Origin: Nemertoderma westbladi
Taxonomy: Eukaryota > Xenacoelomorpha > Nemertodermatida > Nemertodermatidae
NCBI GenBank assembly: GCA_032718475.1
Contig: JAUCBJ010004630.1
Coordinates: forward strand, 1-64,000
Reading direction: 5' to 3'
Length of the DNA stretch: 64,000 nucleotides
This document shows, one piece after another, positions 20,331 through 35,120 of this stretch (position 1 is its first letter; every line of letters starts with the position of its first letter). The translations under genes were made by a program, and so were the position numbers. The notes under the pieces are model-generated. The model did not search any database, had not been told where the DNA came from, and was given only the letters and a program-made list of their open reading frames with translations.

Positions 20331-21176
20331 ATAAAATAATCAGCACTAAGAAGATGTTCTACCTGCAACACCTATAGAGAAACGAATAATTTGGCGATTA
20401 TCGGAGATAAAATACACTCTGCTCCCGCTGGGTGTCTTTATCCTAAATAAATTGAGAACCCTCAAAGGGAATGGGAATAACAAGTATTGCTGAAGTGTTT
20501 TGCAATTCTTATATTACCGCTATTAGTCGCTGTCTACTGTGTTCAGGGAAAATGTCGTCTGTTGTCATCAGCCTATTAATATTATCCAAGGAACGTTGCT
20601 ATGGGCTACTATCGAATGGAGGAGAGTTGATACTCTGAATTCCATGAACTAAAAGTGATGTTAATCCACAAAGAGTAAACAGCTTTGGGAAAGTGTTGAC
20701 CAACGTTTATTGGATGTCATCGGATGTAGGGTATGTGTTAGTCTCTGACAAGTAGTGGCGAGTAAGCAACACCAATGTATGGTGGAGGATGGTTAATATG
20801 TCACGACTGAGTATGGTAAACAAAGGAGTTTACGCCTCATTGTTTATAGGAGGTATATGGCTGTGTCGAAGTACTCGGCAACTAATTGTCTGGCAGGGTA
20901 TGTCATCATGGGGCAAGCTGTAGATTGCCTTGGGAATAAATTAAGTTGTAACTGCGGTTGAGTTATTATTATTATGAATTAATATATGTGTCCGAAGTCG
21001 CCTGCAATCCAAACAAATGGTTATGTTCAGAATGAAATTGGCGTAGGATGTCAGTTCCTTTGATCTAAACACAAGGATTAATGTATAATAATATCAGGCC
21101 TGCTGCTGTCTGCTGAATAAACAGTTCAATGGCCTAGAGAAAGATGTAACAACTAATTATTGTGGTACTTAGATAC
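20331..21176. other. Non-coding DNA
   Basis: No supported feature. A TTATTTTCCAG word on the minus strand near 20325 resembles a splice acceptor ahead of the Gag remnant. Confidence 0.3.
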
Positions 21177-22080
21177 TACTACTACTAGGATCAGCATGCT
21201 GCATTGCAGCTGCATTTTTAAGAATACTGTGCCAGCTTGTTGACAAAATTGCACCGCCACAACTCCCTATCACCCATGACATTTGCTAGATCATCCGCAT
21301 CTTCAAGGCCAGTGTCCTTCAAGGTGCGTCTCAAGAAAGTCATGGGCTGTCCACCATGCTTATTCACTCCATGAGGCTGCCAAAGTACAAGATTATGCAC
21401 TGGCTGGTCCTCACGGCGAAAACAATGTCCTGAAAAATGGAGGCGATTTTGTTCTAATATCAAGCTTGGGGGAACCAATGAGACACCTCCAATGTTATAT
21501 AGTGTCTGGTTGGAGATGTGTGCATTGTACTTGACACAATGAACCCGGCGTAGCATTCTTGTGAATGTGCCATCCAGAGATTTGGTGTCCTCAGCAGTTA
21601 GAGCCCAGCATGGACTCCCATAGAGGAGTACTGGAACTACTGCTGCTCTAAATAATCGGACCTTAAGTTTCAGATTAATTCTCGGTGACTTCCAAATCCT
21701 GGAGAGCCTATTCAAGGCTGCCATGCCTTTCCCTTACGTATTCGAAGGGATGATCCATGATCATGGGGGATCCATGATCCCAGGTAACAGAAGTCGTCCA
21801 CATGCTCAAGCATACCATCCTTTGAGCTTATGCCAATCCGATCACAGACTTGCTGAGGACTTTCAAAGTTAACTGTCAAAATTTTGGTCTTTCTGGAGTT
21901 AATAAAAAGACCAATACTAGAAGCAGCATGTTCTAATGAGCTGAGGAGCCATTGGGCTCCCTCTAGTGATTCTGAGAGTACTCCTAAGTCATCAGCAAAG
22001 TCTTGATCTGTTAGGTAATTGGCAGGATTTCCTTGACATCTGGAGCCAGTAGGTGGAGTTATCATCACCCCATCATCATT
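21177..22080 (-). mobile_element. Non-LTR retrotransposon fragment with RT motif C
   Basis: Same family as 10455-11099 but longer at the 5' side. The upstream frame (22068-21712) contains the RT catalytic motif as FADD (about 21999-21988) within YLTDQDFADDLGVL, then HVDDFCYLGSW. A one-base deletion near 21717 (relative to 10991) and a local duplication of GGATCCATGATC (about 21750-21778) break the frame. The rest continues at 21724-21218 to the C-terminal DLANVMGDRELW. The 3' end is a TAG trinucleotide repeat at 21174-21188, as in the other copy. Confidence 0.9.
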
Positions 22081-22215
22081 ATGATGTTTTTAGATCATTA
22101 TTATATTATCTTATTATTATTAATTATTTATTATATTATTATCTATAGATCATATTATCTATAATAGGTAATAAATAATAGGTAATAGATAATAGGTACG
22201 TAGATAATAGAAAGT
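22081..22215. repeat. AT-rich simple sequence
   Basis: Irregular TTATTA/TAATAG repeats; low complexity in both strands. Confidence 0.85.
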
Positions 22216-22489
22216 ACTTACGATATTTGGGGTTGTAACATAATGTTACAAGTTTATAACAATAAACAATGATGATATTAAGTGTAGGGCGTCTGTACGA
22301 TAAAACAATAAAATACCATGTTATATAGACTTGCAGTAAACTTGAGTTACTGAATAAAAACCGAAATGTAATACAATTTTGAGGATAAAGTCCATAATAC
22401 ACCATACAAACGCTGACTAAATTATGAAGCAACGGTAATGAATGTATTAATGTATCGGTAATTAGCCGTTTCACACGCAGTGATTGCCT

Positions 22490-22942
22490 ATGTTCACTCC
22501 CTCAGGTGTAGGCCTTAATTTCTCCTGGCTTCGCAAACGGATGACTAATAATGTCAAATTAAACTACAGTCACACAAGTAAACTCTCTGAATCAATCAAC
22601 AATTTGCACGGAAATGCACCCGCAATATTTGCACTCGCACAAAGTCACACAAACGGAATTCACAAAGGTTACTATAATGCTATAACACATCAAACCAGTA
22701 TCAAATCAGTATCACACCAAATAATCGCTGGATTATCTATATTGTCTTTTGTCAATAACGCTCTCCCTGTTTTGCAACTTTACGCTTCTCATGCCACTAG
22801 CTTACGAATTACAACTCCCGCTGGTAACGGAAGTCTTACTGCTCAACACGTTTGGAGAATTTACACGTCGGGGACAATGCAATGTTTCAAATCCTTTAAC
22901 AATTCGTCGATAAAGCATTCAGTTCATAGTATCAAAACATAA
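22490..22942 (+). CDS. Unrecognised 150-residue reading frame next to the satellite
   Basis: ATG at 22490 to the TAA at 22940-22942. The predicted protein is Ser/Asn/His-rich, with a hydrophobic segment in the middle (IIAGLSILSFV) and no recognisable domain. Its length in AT-rich DNA is slightly unusual, but composition gives no strong coding signal. It contains, at 22625-22644, a word similar to the satellite monomer. Confidence 0.2.
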   Translation: MFTPSGVGLNFSWLRKRMTNNVKLNYSHTSKLSESINNLHGNAPAIFALAQSHTNGIHKGYYNAITHQTSIKSVSHQIIAGLSILSFVNNALPVLQLYASHATSLRITTPAGNGSLTAQHVWRIYTSGTMQCFKSFNNSSIKHSVHSIKT

Positions 22943-22985
22943 TAAAAACATGTACGAATAACACAACACTAGTTCTACACGTATT

Positions 22986-23003
22986 GAAGTAGTTTACTAC
23001 TTC
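22986..23003. repeat. Inverted repeat at the satellite boundary
   Basis: GAAGTAGT (22986-22993), a 2-base TT spacer, then ACTACTTC (22996-23003): perfect 8-bp arms. The right arm merges into the first satellite monomer (CTTCGATCGAGG). Confidence 0.8.
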
Positions 23004-24271
23004 GATCGAGGCTTTATTTACACTCACACAGATACTTTACACTGCCCCCACTTCGAGACTTTATTTGCACTCACACAGATACTTTACACTGCCCCCACTT
23101 CGAGGCTTTATTTGCACTCACACAGATACTTTACACTGCCCCCACTTCGTGGCTTTATTTACACTCACACAGATACTTTACACTGCCCCCACTTCGAGGC
23201 TTTATTTGCACTCACACAGATACTTTACACGAACCCCCTTCGATCGAGGCTTTATTTGCACTCACACAGATACTTTACACTGCCCAAACTTCGAGGCTTT
23301 ATTTGCACTCACACAGATACTTTACACTGCCCCCACTTCGAGGCTTTATTTGCACTCACACAGATACTTTACACTGCCCCCACTTCGTGGCTTTATTTGC
23401 ACTCACACAGATACTTTACACTGCCCCCACTTCGAGGCTTTATTTGCACTCACACAGATACTTTACACTGCCCCCACTTCGTGGCTTTATTTGCACTCAC
23501 ACAGATACTTTACACTGCCCCCACTTCGAGGCTTTATTTGCACTCACACAGATACTTTACACTGCCCCCACTTCGAGGCTTTATTTACACTCACACAGAT
23601 ACTTTACACGAACCCCCTTCGATCGAGGCTTTATTTGCACTCACACAGATACTTTACACTGCCCCCACTTCGAGGCTTTATTTGCACTCACACAGATACT
23701 TTACACTGCCCCCACTTCGAGGCTTTATTTGCACTCACACAGATACTTTACACTGCCCCCACTTCGAGGCTTTATTTACACTCACACAGATACTTTACAC
23801 TGCCCCCACTTCGTGGCTTTATTTGCACTCACACAGATACTTTACACTGCCCCCACTTCGAGGCTTTATTTGCACTCACACAGATACTTTACACTGCCCC
23901 CCCTTCGAGGCTTTATTTGCACTCACACAGATACTTTATACTGCCCCCACTTCGTGGCTTTATTTGCACTCACACAGATACTTTACACTGCCCCCACTTC
24001 GTGGCTTTATTTGCACTCACACAGATACTTTACACTGCCCCCACTTCGAGGCTTTATTTGCACTCACACAGATACTTTACACGAACCCCCTTCGATCGAG
24101 GCTTTATTTGCACTCACACAGATACTTTACACTGCCCCACTTCGAGACTTTATTTGCACTCACACAGATACTTTACACTGCCCCCACTTCGAGGCTTTAT
24201 TTGCACTCACACAGATACTTTACACTGCCCAAACTTCGAGGCTTTATTTGCACTCACACAGATACTTTACA

Positions 24272-24550
24272 CGAACCCCCTTCGAGGCTTTATTTGCACT
24301 CACACAGATACTTTACACTGCCCCCACTTCGAGGCTTTATTTGCACTCACACAGATACTTTACACGAACCCCCTTCGAGGCTTTATTTGCACTCACACAG
24401 ATACTTTACACTGCCCCCACTTCGAGGCTTTATTTGCACTCACACAGATACTTTACACGAACCCCCTTCGAGGCTTTATTTGCACTCACACAGATACTTT
24501 ACACTGCCCCCACTTCGAGGCTTTATTTGCACTCACACAGATACTTTACA
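24272..24550. repeat. 93-bp C+A dimer block
   Basis: CGAACCCCC recurs at 24272, 24365 and 24458, exactly 93 bp apart (46 + 47), so C and A monomers alternate as a dimeric higher-order unit. Confidence 0.85.
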
Positions 24551-27500
24551 CTGCCCCCACTTCGTGGCTTTATTTGCACTCACACAGATACTTTACACTG
24601 CCCCCACTTCGAGGCTTTATTTGCACTCACACAGATACTTTACACTGCCCCCACTTCGTGGCTTTATTTGCACTCACACAGATACTTTACACTGCCCCCA
24701 CTTCGAGGCTTTATTTACACTCACACAGATACTTTACACGAACCCCCTTCGATCGAGGCTTTATTTGCACTCACACAGATACTTTACACTGCCCCCACTT
24801 CGTGGCTTTATTTGCACTCACACAGATACTTTACACTGCCCCCCCTTCGAGGCTTTATTTACACTCACACAGATACTTTACACGAACCCCCTTCGATCGA
24901 GGTTTTATTTACACTCACACAGATACTTTATACTGCCCCCACTTCGAGGCTTTATTTGCACTCACACAGATACTTTACACTGCCCCCACTTCGAGGCTTT
25001 ATTTACACTCACACAGATACTTTACACTGCCCCACTTCGAGGCTTTATTTGCACTCACACACATACTTTATACTGCCCCCACTTCGAGGCTTTATTTGCA
25101 CTCACACAGATACTTTACACGAACCCCCTTCGAGGCTTTATTTACACTCACACAGATACTTTACACGAACCCCCTTCGATCGAGGCTTTATTTGCACTCA
25201 CACAGATACTTTACACTGCCCCCACTTCGAGGCTTTATTTACACTCACACAGATACTTTATACTGCCCCCACTTCGAGGCTTTATTTGCACTCACACAGA
25301 TACTTTATACTGCCCCCACTTCGAGGCTTTATTTGCACTCACACAGATACTTTACACGAACCCCCTTCGATCGAGGTTTTATTTACACTCACACAGATAC
25401 TTTACACTGCCCCCACTTCGAGGCTTTATTTACACTCACACAGATACTTTATACTGCCCCCACTTCGAGGCTTTATTTGCACTCACACAGATACTTTACA
25501 CTGCCCCCCCTTCGTGGCTTTATTTACACTCACACAGATACTTTACACGAACCCCCTTCGATCGAGGCTTTATTTACACTCACACAGATACTTTATACTG
25601 CCCCCACTTCGAGGCTTTATTTGCACTCACACAGATACTTTATACTGCCCCCACTTCGAGGCTTTATTTACACTCACACAGATACTTTATACTGCCCCCA
25701 CTTCGAGGCTTTATTTGCACTCACACAGATACTTTATACTGCCCCCACTTCGAGGCTTTATTTACACTCACACAGATACTTTATACTGCCCCCACTTCGA
25801 GGCTTTATTTGCACTCACACAGATACTTTACACTGCCCCCCCTTCGTGGCTTTATTTACACTCACACAGATACTTTACACGAACCCCCTTCGATCGAGGC
25901 TTTATTTACACTCACACAGATACTTTATACTGCCCCCACTTCGAGACTTTATTTGCACTCACACAGATACTTTACACGAACCCCCTTCGATCGAGGCTTT
26001 ATTTACACTCACACAGATACTTTACACTGCCCCCACTTCGAGACTTTATTTGCACTCACACAGATACTTTACACTGCCCCCACTTCGAGGCTTTATTTGC
26101 ACTCACACAGATACTTTACACGAACCCCCTTCGATCGAGGCTTTATTTGCACTCACACAGATACTTTACACTGCCCCCACTTCGAGGCTTTATTTGCACT
26201 CACACAGATACTTTACACGAACCCCCTTCGATCGAGGTTTTATTTACACTCACACAGATACTTTACACTGCCCCCACTTCGAGGCTTTATTTGCACTCAC
26301 ACAGATACTTTACACTGCCCCCACTTCGAGACTTTATTTGCACTGACACAGATACTTTACACGAACCCCCTTCGATCGAGGCTTTATTTACACTCACACA
26401 GATACTTTACACTGCCCCCACTTCGAGACTTTATTTGCACTCACACAGATACTTTACACTGCCCCCACTTCGATCGAGGCTTTATTTACACTCACACAGA
26501 TACTTTACACGAACCCCCTTCGATCGAGGCTTTATTTGCACTCACACAGATACTTTACACTGCCCCCACTTCGAGGCTTTATTTGCACTCACACAGATAC
26601 TTTACACGAACCCCCTTCGATCGAGGCTTTATTTACACTCACACAGATACTTTACACGAACCCCCTTCGATCGAGGTTTTATTTACACTCACACAGATAC
26701 TTTACACTGCCCCCACTTCGAGGCTTTATTTACACTCACACAGATACTTTACACTGCCCTCACTTCGAGGCTTTATTTGCACTCACACAGATACTTTACA
26801 CGAACCCCCTTCGAGGCTTTATTTGCACTCACACAGATACTTTACACTGCCCCCACTTCGAGGCTTTATTTGCACTCACACAGATACTTTACACTGCCCC
26901 CACTTCGAGGCTTTATTTGCACTCACACAGATACTTTACACTGCCCCCACTTCGAGACTTTATTTGCACTGACACAGATACTTTACACGAACCCCCTTCG
27001 ATCGAGGCTTTATTTACACTCACACAGATACTTTACACTGCCCCCACTTCGAGGCTTTATTTACACTCACACAGATACTTTACACGAACCCCCTTCGATC
27101 GAGGTTTTATTTACACTCACACAGATACTTTACACTGCCCCCACTTCGAGGCTTTATTTACACTCACACAGATACTTTACACTGCCCTCACTTCGAGGCT
27201 TTATTTGCACTCACACAGATACTTTACACGAACCCCCTTCGATCGAGGCTTTATTTACACTCACACAGATACTTTACACTGCCCCCACTTCGAGGCTTTA
27301 TTTACACTCACACAGATACTTTACACTGCCCTCACTTCGAGGCTTTATTTGCACTCACACAGATACTTTACACGAACCCCCTTCGATCGAGGTTTTATTT
27401 ACACTCACACAGATACTTTACACTGCCCCCACTTCGAGGCTTTATTTACACTCACACAGATACTTTACACTGCCCCCACTTCGAGGCTTTATTTACACTC

Positions 27501-30500
27501 ACACAGATACTTTACACTGCCCCCACTTCGAGGCTTTATTTACACTCACACAGATACTTTACACGAACCCCCTTCGATCGAGGTTTTATTTACACTCACA
27601 CAGATACTTTACACTGCCCCCACTTCGAGGCTTTATTTGCACTCACACAGATACTTTACACGAACCCCCTTCGATCGAGGTTTTATTTGCACTCACACAG
27701 ATACTTTACACTGCCCCCACTTCGAGGCTTTATTTGCACTCACACAGATACTTTACACGAACCCCCTTCGATCGAGGTTTTATTTACACTCACACAGATA
27801 CTTTACACTGCCCCCACTTCGAGGCTTTATTTGCACTCACACAGATACTTTATACTGCCCCCACTTCGAGGCTTTATTTGCACTCACACAGATACTTTAC
27901 ACGAACCCCCTTCGATCGAGGTTTTATTTACACTCACACAGATACTTTACACTGCCCCCACTTCGAGGCTTTATTTGCACTCACACAGATACTTTACACT
28001 GCCCCCACTTCGAGGCTTTATTTGCACTCACACAGATACTTTACACGAACCCCCTTCGATCGAGGTTTTATTTGCACTCACACAGATACTTTACACTGCC
28101 CCCACTTCGAGGCTTTATTTGCACTCACACAGATACTTTACACGAACCCCCTTCGATCGAGGTTTTATTTACACTCACACAGATACTTTACACTGCCCCC
28201 ACTTCGAGGCTTTATTTACACTCACACAGATACTTTACACGAACCCCCTTCGATCGAGGCTTTATTTACACTCACACAGATACTTTACACGAACCCCCTT
28301 CGATCGAGGCTTTATTTACACTCACACAGATACTTTACACTGCCCCCACTTCGAGGCTTTATTTGCACTCACACAGATACTTTACACTGCCCCCACTTCG
28401 AGGCTTTATTTGCACTCACACAGATACTTTACACGAACCCCCTTCGATCGAGGTTTTATTTACACTCACACAGATACTTTACACTGCCCCCACTTCGAGG
28501 CTTTATTTACACTCACACAGATACTTTACACTGCCCCCACTTCGAGGCTTTATTTGCACTCACACAGATACTTTACACTGCCCCCACTTCGAGGCTTTAT
28601 TTGCACTCACACAGATACTTTACACGAACCCCCTTCGATCGAGGTTTTATTTACACTCACACAGATACTTTACACTGCCCCCACTTCGAGGCTTTATTTG
28701 CACTCACACAGATACTTTATACTGCCCCCACTTCGAGGCTTTATTTGCACTCACACAGATACTTTACACGAACCCCCTTCGATCGAGGTTTTATTTACAC
28801 TCACACAGATACTTTACACTGCCCCCACTTCGTGGCTTTATTTGCACTCACACAGATACTTTACACTGCCCCCACTTCGAGGCTTTATTTGCACTCACAC
28901 AGATACTTTACACGAACCCCCTTCGATCGAGGTTTTATTTACACTCACACAGATACTTTACACTGCCCCCACTTCGAGGCTTTATTTACACTCACACAGA
29001 TACTTTACACTGCCCTCACTTCGAGGCTTTATTTACACTCACACAGATACTTTACACTGCCCCCACTTCGAGGCTTTATTTGCACTCACACAGATACTTT
29101 ACACTGCCCCACTTCGAGACTTTATTTACACTCACACAGATACTTTACACGAACCCCCTTCGATCGAGGTTTTATTTACACTCACACAGATACTTTACAC
29201 TGCCCCACTTCGAGACTTTATTTACACTCACACAGATACTTTACACGAACCCCCTTCGATCGAGGCTTTATTTACACTCACACAGATACTTTACACTGCC
29301 CCCACTTCGAGGCTTTATTTGCACTCACACAGATACTTTACACTGCCCCACTTCGAGACTTTATTTGCACTCACACAGATACTTTACACTGCCCCCACTT
29401 CGAGGCTTTATTTGCACTCACACAGATACTTTACACTGCCCCCACTTCGAGGCTTTATTTGCACTCACACAGATACTTTACACTGCCCCCACTTCGAGGC
29501 TTTATTTGCACTCACACAGATACTTTACACTGCCCCCACTTCGAGGCTTTATTTGCACTCACACAGATACTTTACACGAACCCCCTTCGAGGCTTTATTT
29601 GCACTCACACAGATACTTTACACTGCCCCCACTTCGAGGCTTTATTTACACTCACACATATACTTTACACTGCCCCCACTTCGAGGCTTTATTTACACTC
29701 ACACAGATACTTTACACGAACCCCCTTCGAGGCTTTATTTGCACTCACACAGATACTTTACACTGCCCCCACTTCGAGGCTTTATTTACACTCACACATA
29801 TACTTTACACTGCCCCCACTTCGAGGCTTTATTTACACTCACACAGATACTTTACACTGCCCCCACTTCGAGGCTTTATTTGCACTCACACAGATACTTT
29901 ACACGAACCCCCTTCGAGGCTTTATTTGCACTCACACAGATACTTTACACTGCCCCCACTTCGAGGCTTTATTTGCACTCACACAGATACTTTACACTGC
30001 CCCCACTTCGAGGCTTTATTTACACTCACACAGATACTTTACACTGCCCCACTTCGAGACTTTATTTACACTCACACAGATACTTTACACGAACCCCCTT
30101 CGATCGAGGTTTTATTTACACTCACACAGATACTTTACACTGCCCCACTTCGAGACTTTATTTGCACTCACACAGATACTTTACACTGCCCCCACTTCGA
30201 GGCTTTATTTGCACTCACACAGATACTTTACACGAACCCCCTTCGAGGCTTTATTTGCACTCACACAGATACTTTACACTGCCCCCACTTCGAGGCTTTA
30301 TTTACACTCACACATATACTTTACACTGCCCCCACTTCGAGGCTTTATTTACACTCACACAGATACTTTACACTGCCCCCACTTCGAGGCTTTATTTACA
30401 CTCACACAGATACTTTACACTGCCCCCACTTCGAGGCTTTATTTGCACTCACACAGATACTTTACACGAACCCCCTTCGAGGCTTTATTTGCACTCACAC

Positions 30501-33500
30501 AGATACTTTACACTGCCCCCACTTCGAGGCTTTATTTACACTCACACATATACTTTACACTGCCCCCACTTCGAGGCTTTATTTACACTCACACAGATAC
30601 TTTACACTGCCCCCACTTCGAGGCTTTATTTGCACTCACACAGATACTTTACACTGCCCCCACTTCGAGGCTTTATTTACACTCACACAGATACTTTACA
30701 CTGCCCCCACTTCGAGGCTTTATTTGCACTCACACAGATACTTTACACGAACCCCCTTCGAGGCTTTATTTGCACTCACACAGATACTTTACACTGCCCC
30801 CACTTCGAGGCTTTATTTACACTCACACAGATACTTTACACTGCCCCCACTTCGAGGCTTTATTTGCACTCACACAGATACTTTACACGAACCCCCTTCG
30901 AGGCTTTATTTGCACTCACACAGATACTTTACACTGCCCCCACTTCGAGGCTTTATTTACACTCACACATATACTTTACACTGCCCCCACTTCGAGGCTT
31001 TATTTGCACTCACACAGATACTTTACACGAACCCCCTTCGATCGAGGTTTTATTTACACTCACACAGATACTTTATACTGCCCCCACTTCGAGGCTTTAT
31101 TTGCACTCACACAGATACTTTACACTGCCCCCACTTCGAGGCTTTATTTACACTCACACAGATACTTTACACGAACCCCCTTCGATCGAGGTTTTATTTA
31201 CACTCACACAAATACTTTACACTGCCCCCACTTCGAGGCTTTATTTACACTCACACAGATACTTTACACTGCCCTCACTTCGAGGCTTTATTTACACTCA
31301 CACAGATACTTTACACGAACCCCCTTCGATCGAGGTTTTATTTACACTCACACAGATACTTTACACTGCCCCCACTTCGAGGCTTTATTTACACTCACAC
31401 AGATACTTTACACTGCCCTCACTTCGAGGCTTTATTTACACTCACACAGATACTTTACACTGCCCCCACTTCGAGGCTTTATTTGCACTCACACAGATAC
31501 TTTATACTGCCCCACTTCGAGACTTTATTTACACTCACACAGATACTTTACACTGCCCCCACTTCGAGACTTTATTTGCACTCACACAGATACTTTACAC
31601 TGCCCCCACTTCGAGGCTTTATTTGCACTCACACAGATACTTTACACTGCCCCCACTTCGAGACTTTATTTGCACTCACACAGATACTTTACACTGCCCC
31701 CACTTCGAGGCTTTATTTGCACTCACACAGATACTTTACACTGCCCCCACTTCGAGACTTTATTTGCACTCACACAGATACTTTACACTGCCCCCACTTC
31801 GAGGCTTTATTTGCACTCACACAGATACTTTACACTGCCCCCACTTCGAGACTTTATTTACACTCACACAGATACTTTACACTGCCCCCACTTCGAGGTT
31901 TTATTTACACTCACACAGATACTTTACACTGCCCCCACTTCGAGGCTTTATTTGCACTCACACAGATACTTTACACGAACCCCCTTCGATCGAGGCTTTA
32001 TTTGCACTCACACAGATACTTTACACTGCCCCCACTTCGAGGCTTTATTTGCACTCACACAGATACTTTACACTGCCCCCACTTCGAGGCTTTATTTGCA
32101 CTCACACAGATACTTTACACTGCCCCCACTTCGAGGCTTTATTTGCACTCACACAGATACTTTACACTGCCCCCACTTCGTGGCTTTATTTGCACTCACA
32201 CAGATACTTTACACTGCCCCCACTTCGAGGCTTTATTTGCACTCACACAGATACTTTACACTGCCCCCACTTCGAGGCTTTATTTGCACTCACACAGATA
32301 CTTTATACTGCCCCCACTTCGAGGCTTTATTTACACTCACACAGATACTTTACACTGCCCCCACTTCGAGGCTTTATTTGCACTCACACAGATACTTTAC
32401 ACTGCCCCCACTTCGAGGCTTTATTTGCACTCACACAGATACTTTATACTGCCCCCACTTCGAGGCTTTATTTACACTCACACAGATACTTTACACGAAC
32501 CCCCTTCGATCGAGGCTTTATTTACACTCACACAGATACTTTACACGAACCCCCTTCGATCGAGGCTTTATTTGCACTCACACAGATACTTTATACTGCC
32601 CCCACTTCGAGGCTTTATTTGCACTCACACAGATACTTTATACTGCCCCCACTTCGAGGCTTTATTTGCACTCACACAGATACTTTACACTGCCCCCACT
32701 TCGAGGCTTTATTTACACTCACACAGATACTTTACACTGCCCCCACTTCGAGGCTTTATTTACACTCACACAGATACTTTACACGAACCCCCTTCGATCG
32801 AGGCTTTATTTGCACTCACACAGATACTTTACACTGCCCCCACTTCGAGGCTTTATTTACACTCACACAGATACTTTACACTGCCCCCACTTCGAGGCTT
32901 TATTTACACTCACACAGATACTTTACACGAACCCCCTTCGATCGAGGCTTTATTTGCACTCACACAGATACTTTACACTGCCCCCACTTCGAGGCTTTAT
33001 TTACACTCACACAGATACTTTACACGAACCCCCTTCGAGGCTTTATTTGCACTCACACAGATACTTTACACTGCCCCCACTTCGAGGCTTTATTTACACT
33101 CACACAGATACTTTACACTGCCCCCACTTCGAGGCTTTATTTACACTCACACAGATACTTTACACTGCCCCCACTTCGAGGCTCTATTTGCACTCACACA
33201 GATACTTTACACGAACCCCCTTCGAGGCTCTATTTGCACTCACACAGATACTTTACACTGCCCCCACTTCGAGGCTTTATTTACACTCACACAGATACTT
33301 TACACTGCCCCCACTTCGAGGCTTTATTTACACTCACACAGATACTTTACACTGCCCCCACTTCGAGGCTCTATTTGCACTCACACAGATACTTTACACT
33401 GCCCCCACTTCGAGGCTCTATTTGCACTCACACAGATACTTTACACGAACCCCCTTCGATCGAGGCTTTATTTGCACTCACACAGATACTTTACACTGCC

Positions 33501-34491
33501 CCCACTTCGAGACTTTATTTGCACTCACACAGATACTTTACACTGTCCCCACTTCGAGGCTTTATTTGCACTCACACAGATACTTTACACTGCCCCCACT
33601 TCGAGGCTTTATTTGCACTCACACAGATACTTTACACTGTCCCCACTTCGAGGCTTTATTTACACTCACACAGATACTTTACACGAACCCCCTTCGATCG
33701 AGGCTTTATTTACACTCACACAGATACTTTACACTGCCCCCACTTCGAGGCTTTATTTGCACTCACACAGATACTTTACACTGCCCCCACTTCGAGGCTT
33801 TATTTGCACTCACACAGATACTTTACACTGCCCCCACTTCGAGGCTTTATTTGCACTCACACAGATACTTTACACTGCCCCCACTTCGAGGCTTTATTTG
33901 CACTCACACAGATACTTTACACTGCCCCCACTTCGAGGCTTTATTTGCACTCACACAGATACTTTACACTGCCCCCACTTCGAGTCTTTATTTACACTCA
34001 CACAGATACTTTACACGAACCCCCTTCGATCGAGGCTTTATTTACACTCACACAGATACTTTACACTGCCCCCACTTCGAGGCTTTATTTGCACTCACAC
34101 AGATACTTTACACTGCCCCCACTTCGAGGCTTTATTTGCACTCACACAGATACTTTACACTGCCCCCACTTCGAGGCTTTATTTACACTCACACAGATAC
34201 TTTACACTGCCCCCACTTCGAGGCTTTATTTGCACTCACACAGATACTTTACACTGCCCCCACTTCGAGTCTTTATTTACACTCACACAGATACTTTACA
34301 CGAACCCCCTTCGATCGAGGCTTTATTTACACTCACACAGATACTTTACACTGCCCCCACTTCGAGGCTTTATTTACACTCACACAGATACTTTACACTG
34401 CCCCCACTTCGAGGCTTTATTTGCACTCACACAGATACTTTACACTGCCCCCACTTCGAGTCTTTATTTACACTCACACAGATACTTTACA

Positions 34492-35120
34492 CGAACCCCC
34501 TTCGATCGAGGCTTTATTTGCACTCACACAGATACTTTACACTGCCCCCACTTCGAGGCTTTATTTACACTCACACAGATACTTTACACGAACCCCCTTC
34601 GATCGAGGCTTTATTTGCACTCACACAGATACTTTACACTGCCCCCACTTCGAGGCTTTATTTACACTCACACAGATACTTTACACGAACCCCCTTCGAT
34701 CGAGGCTTTATTTGCACTCACACAGATACTTTACACTGCCCCCACTTCGAGGCTTTATTTGCACTCACACAGATACTTTACACTGCCCCCACTTCGAGGC
34801 TTTATTTACACTCACACAGATACTTTACACGAACCCCCTTCGATCGAGGCTTTATTTGCACTCACACAGATACTTTACACTGCCCCCACTTCGAGGCTTT
34901 ATTTGCACTCACACAGATACTTTACACTGCCCCCACTTCGAGGCTTTATTTACACTCACACAGATACTTTACACGAACCCCCTTCGATCGAGGCTTTATT
35001 TGCACTCACACAGATACTTTACACGAACCCCCTTCGATCGAGGCTTTATTTGCACTCACACAGATACTTTACACGAACCCCCTTCGATCGAGGCTTTATT
35101 TGCACTCACACAGATACTTT
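34492..35120. repeat. 97-bp and 144-bp higher-order units, then a 50-bp run
   Basis: CGAACCCCC recurs at 34492, 34589, 34686, 34830 and 34974: spacings 97, 97, 144, 144 (B+A, then B+A+A). Three successive B monomers follow at 50-bp spacing (34974, 35024, 35074). Confidence 0.85.

Noticed and set aside
22139-22474. Minus-strand Tyr/Leu-rich frame of 111 codons
   Set aside because: Derived from TA-rich simple sequence; no coding signal.
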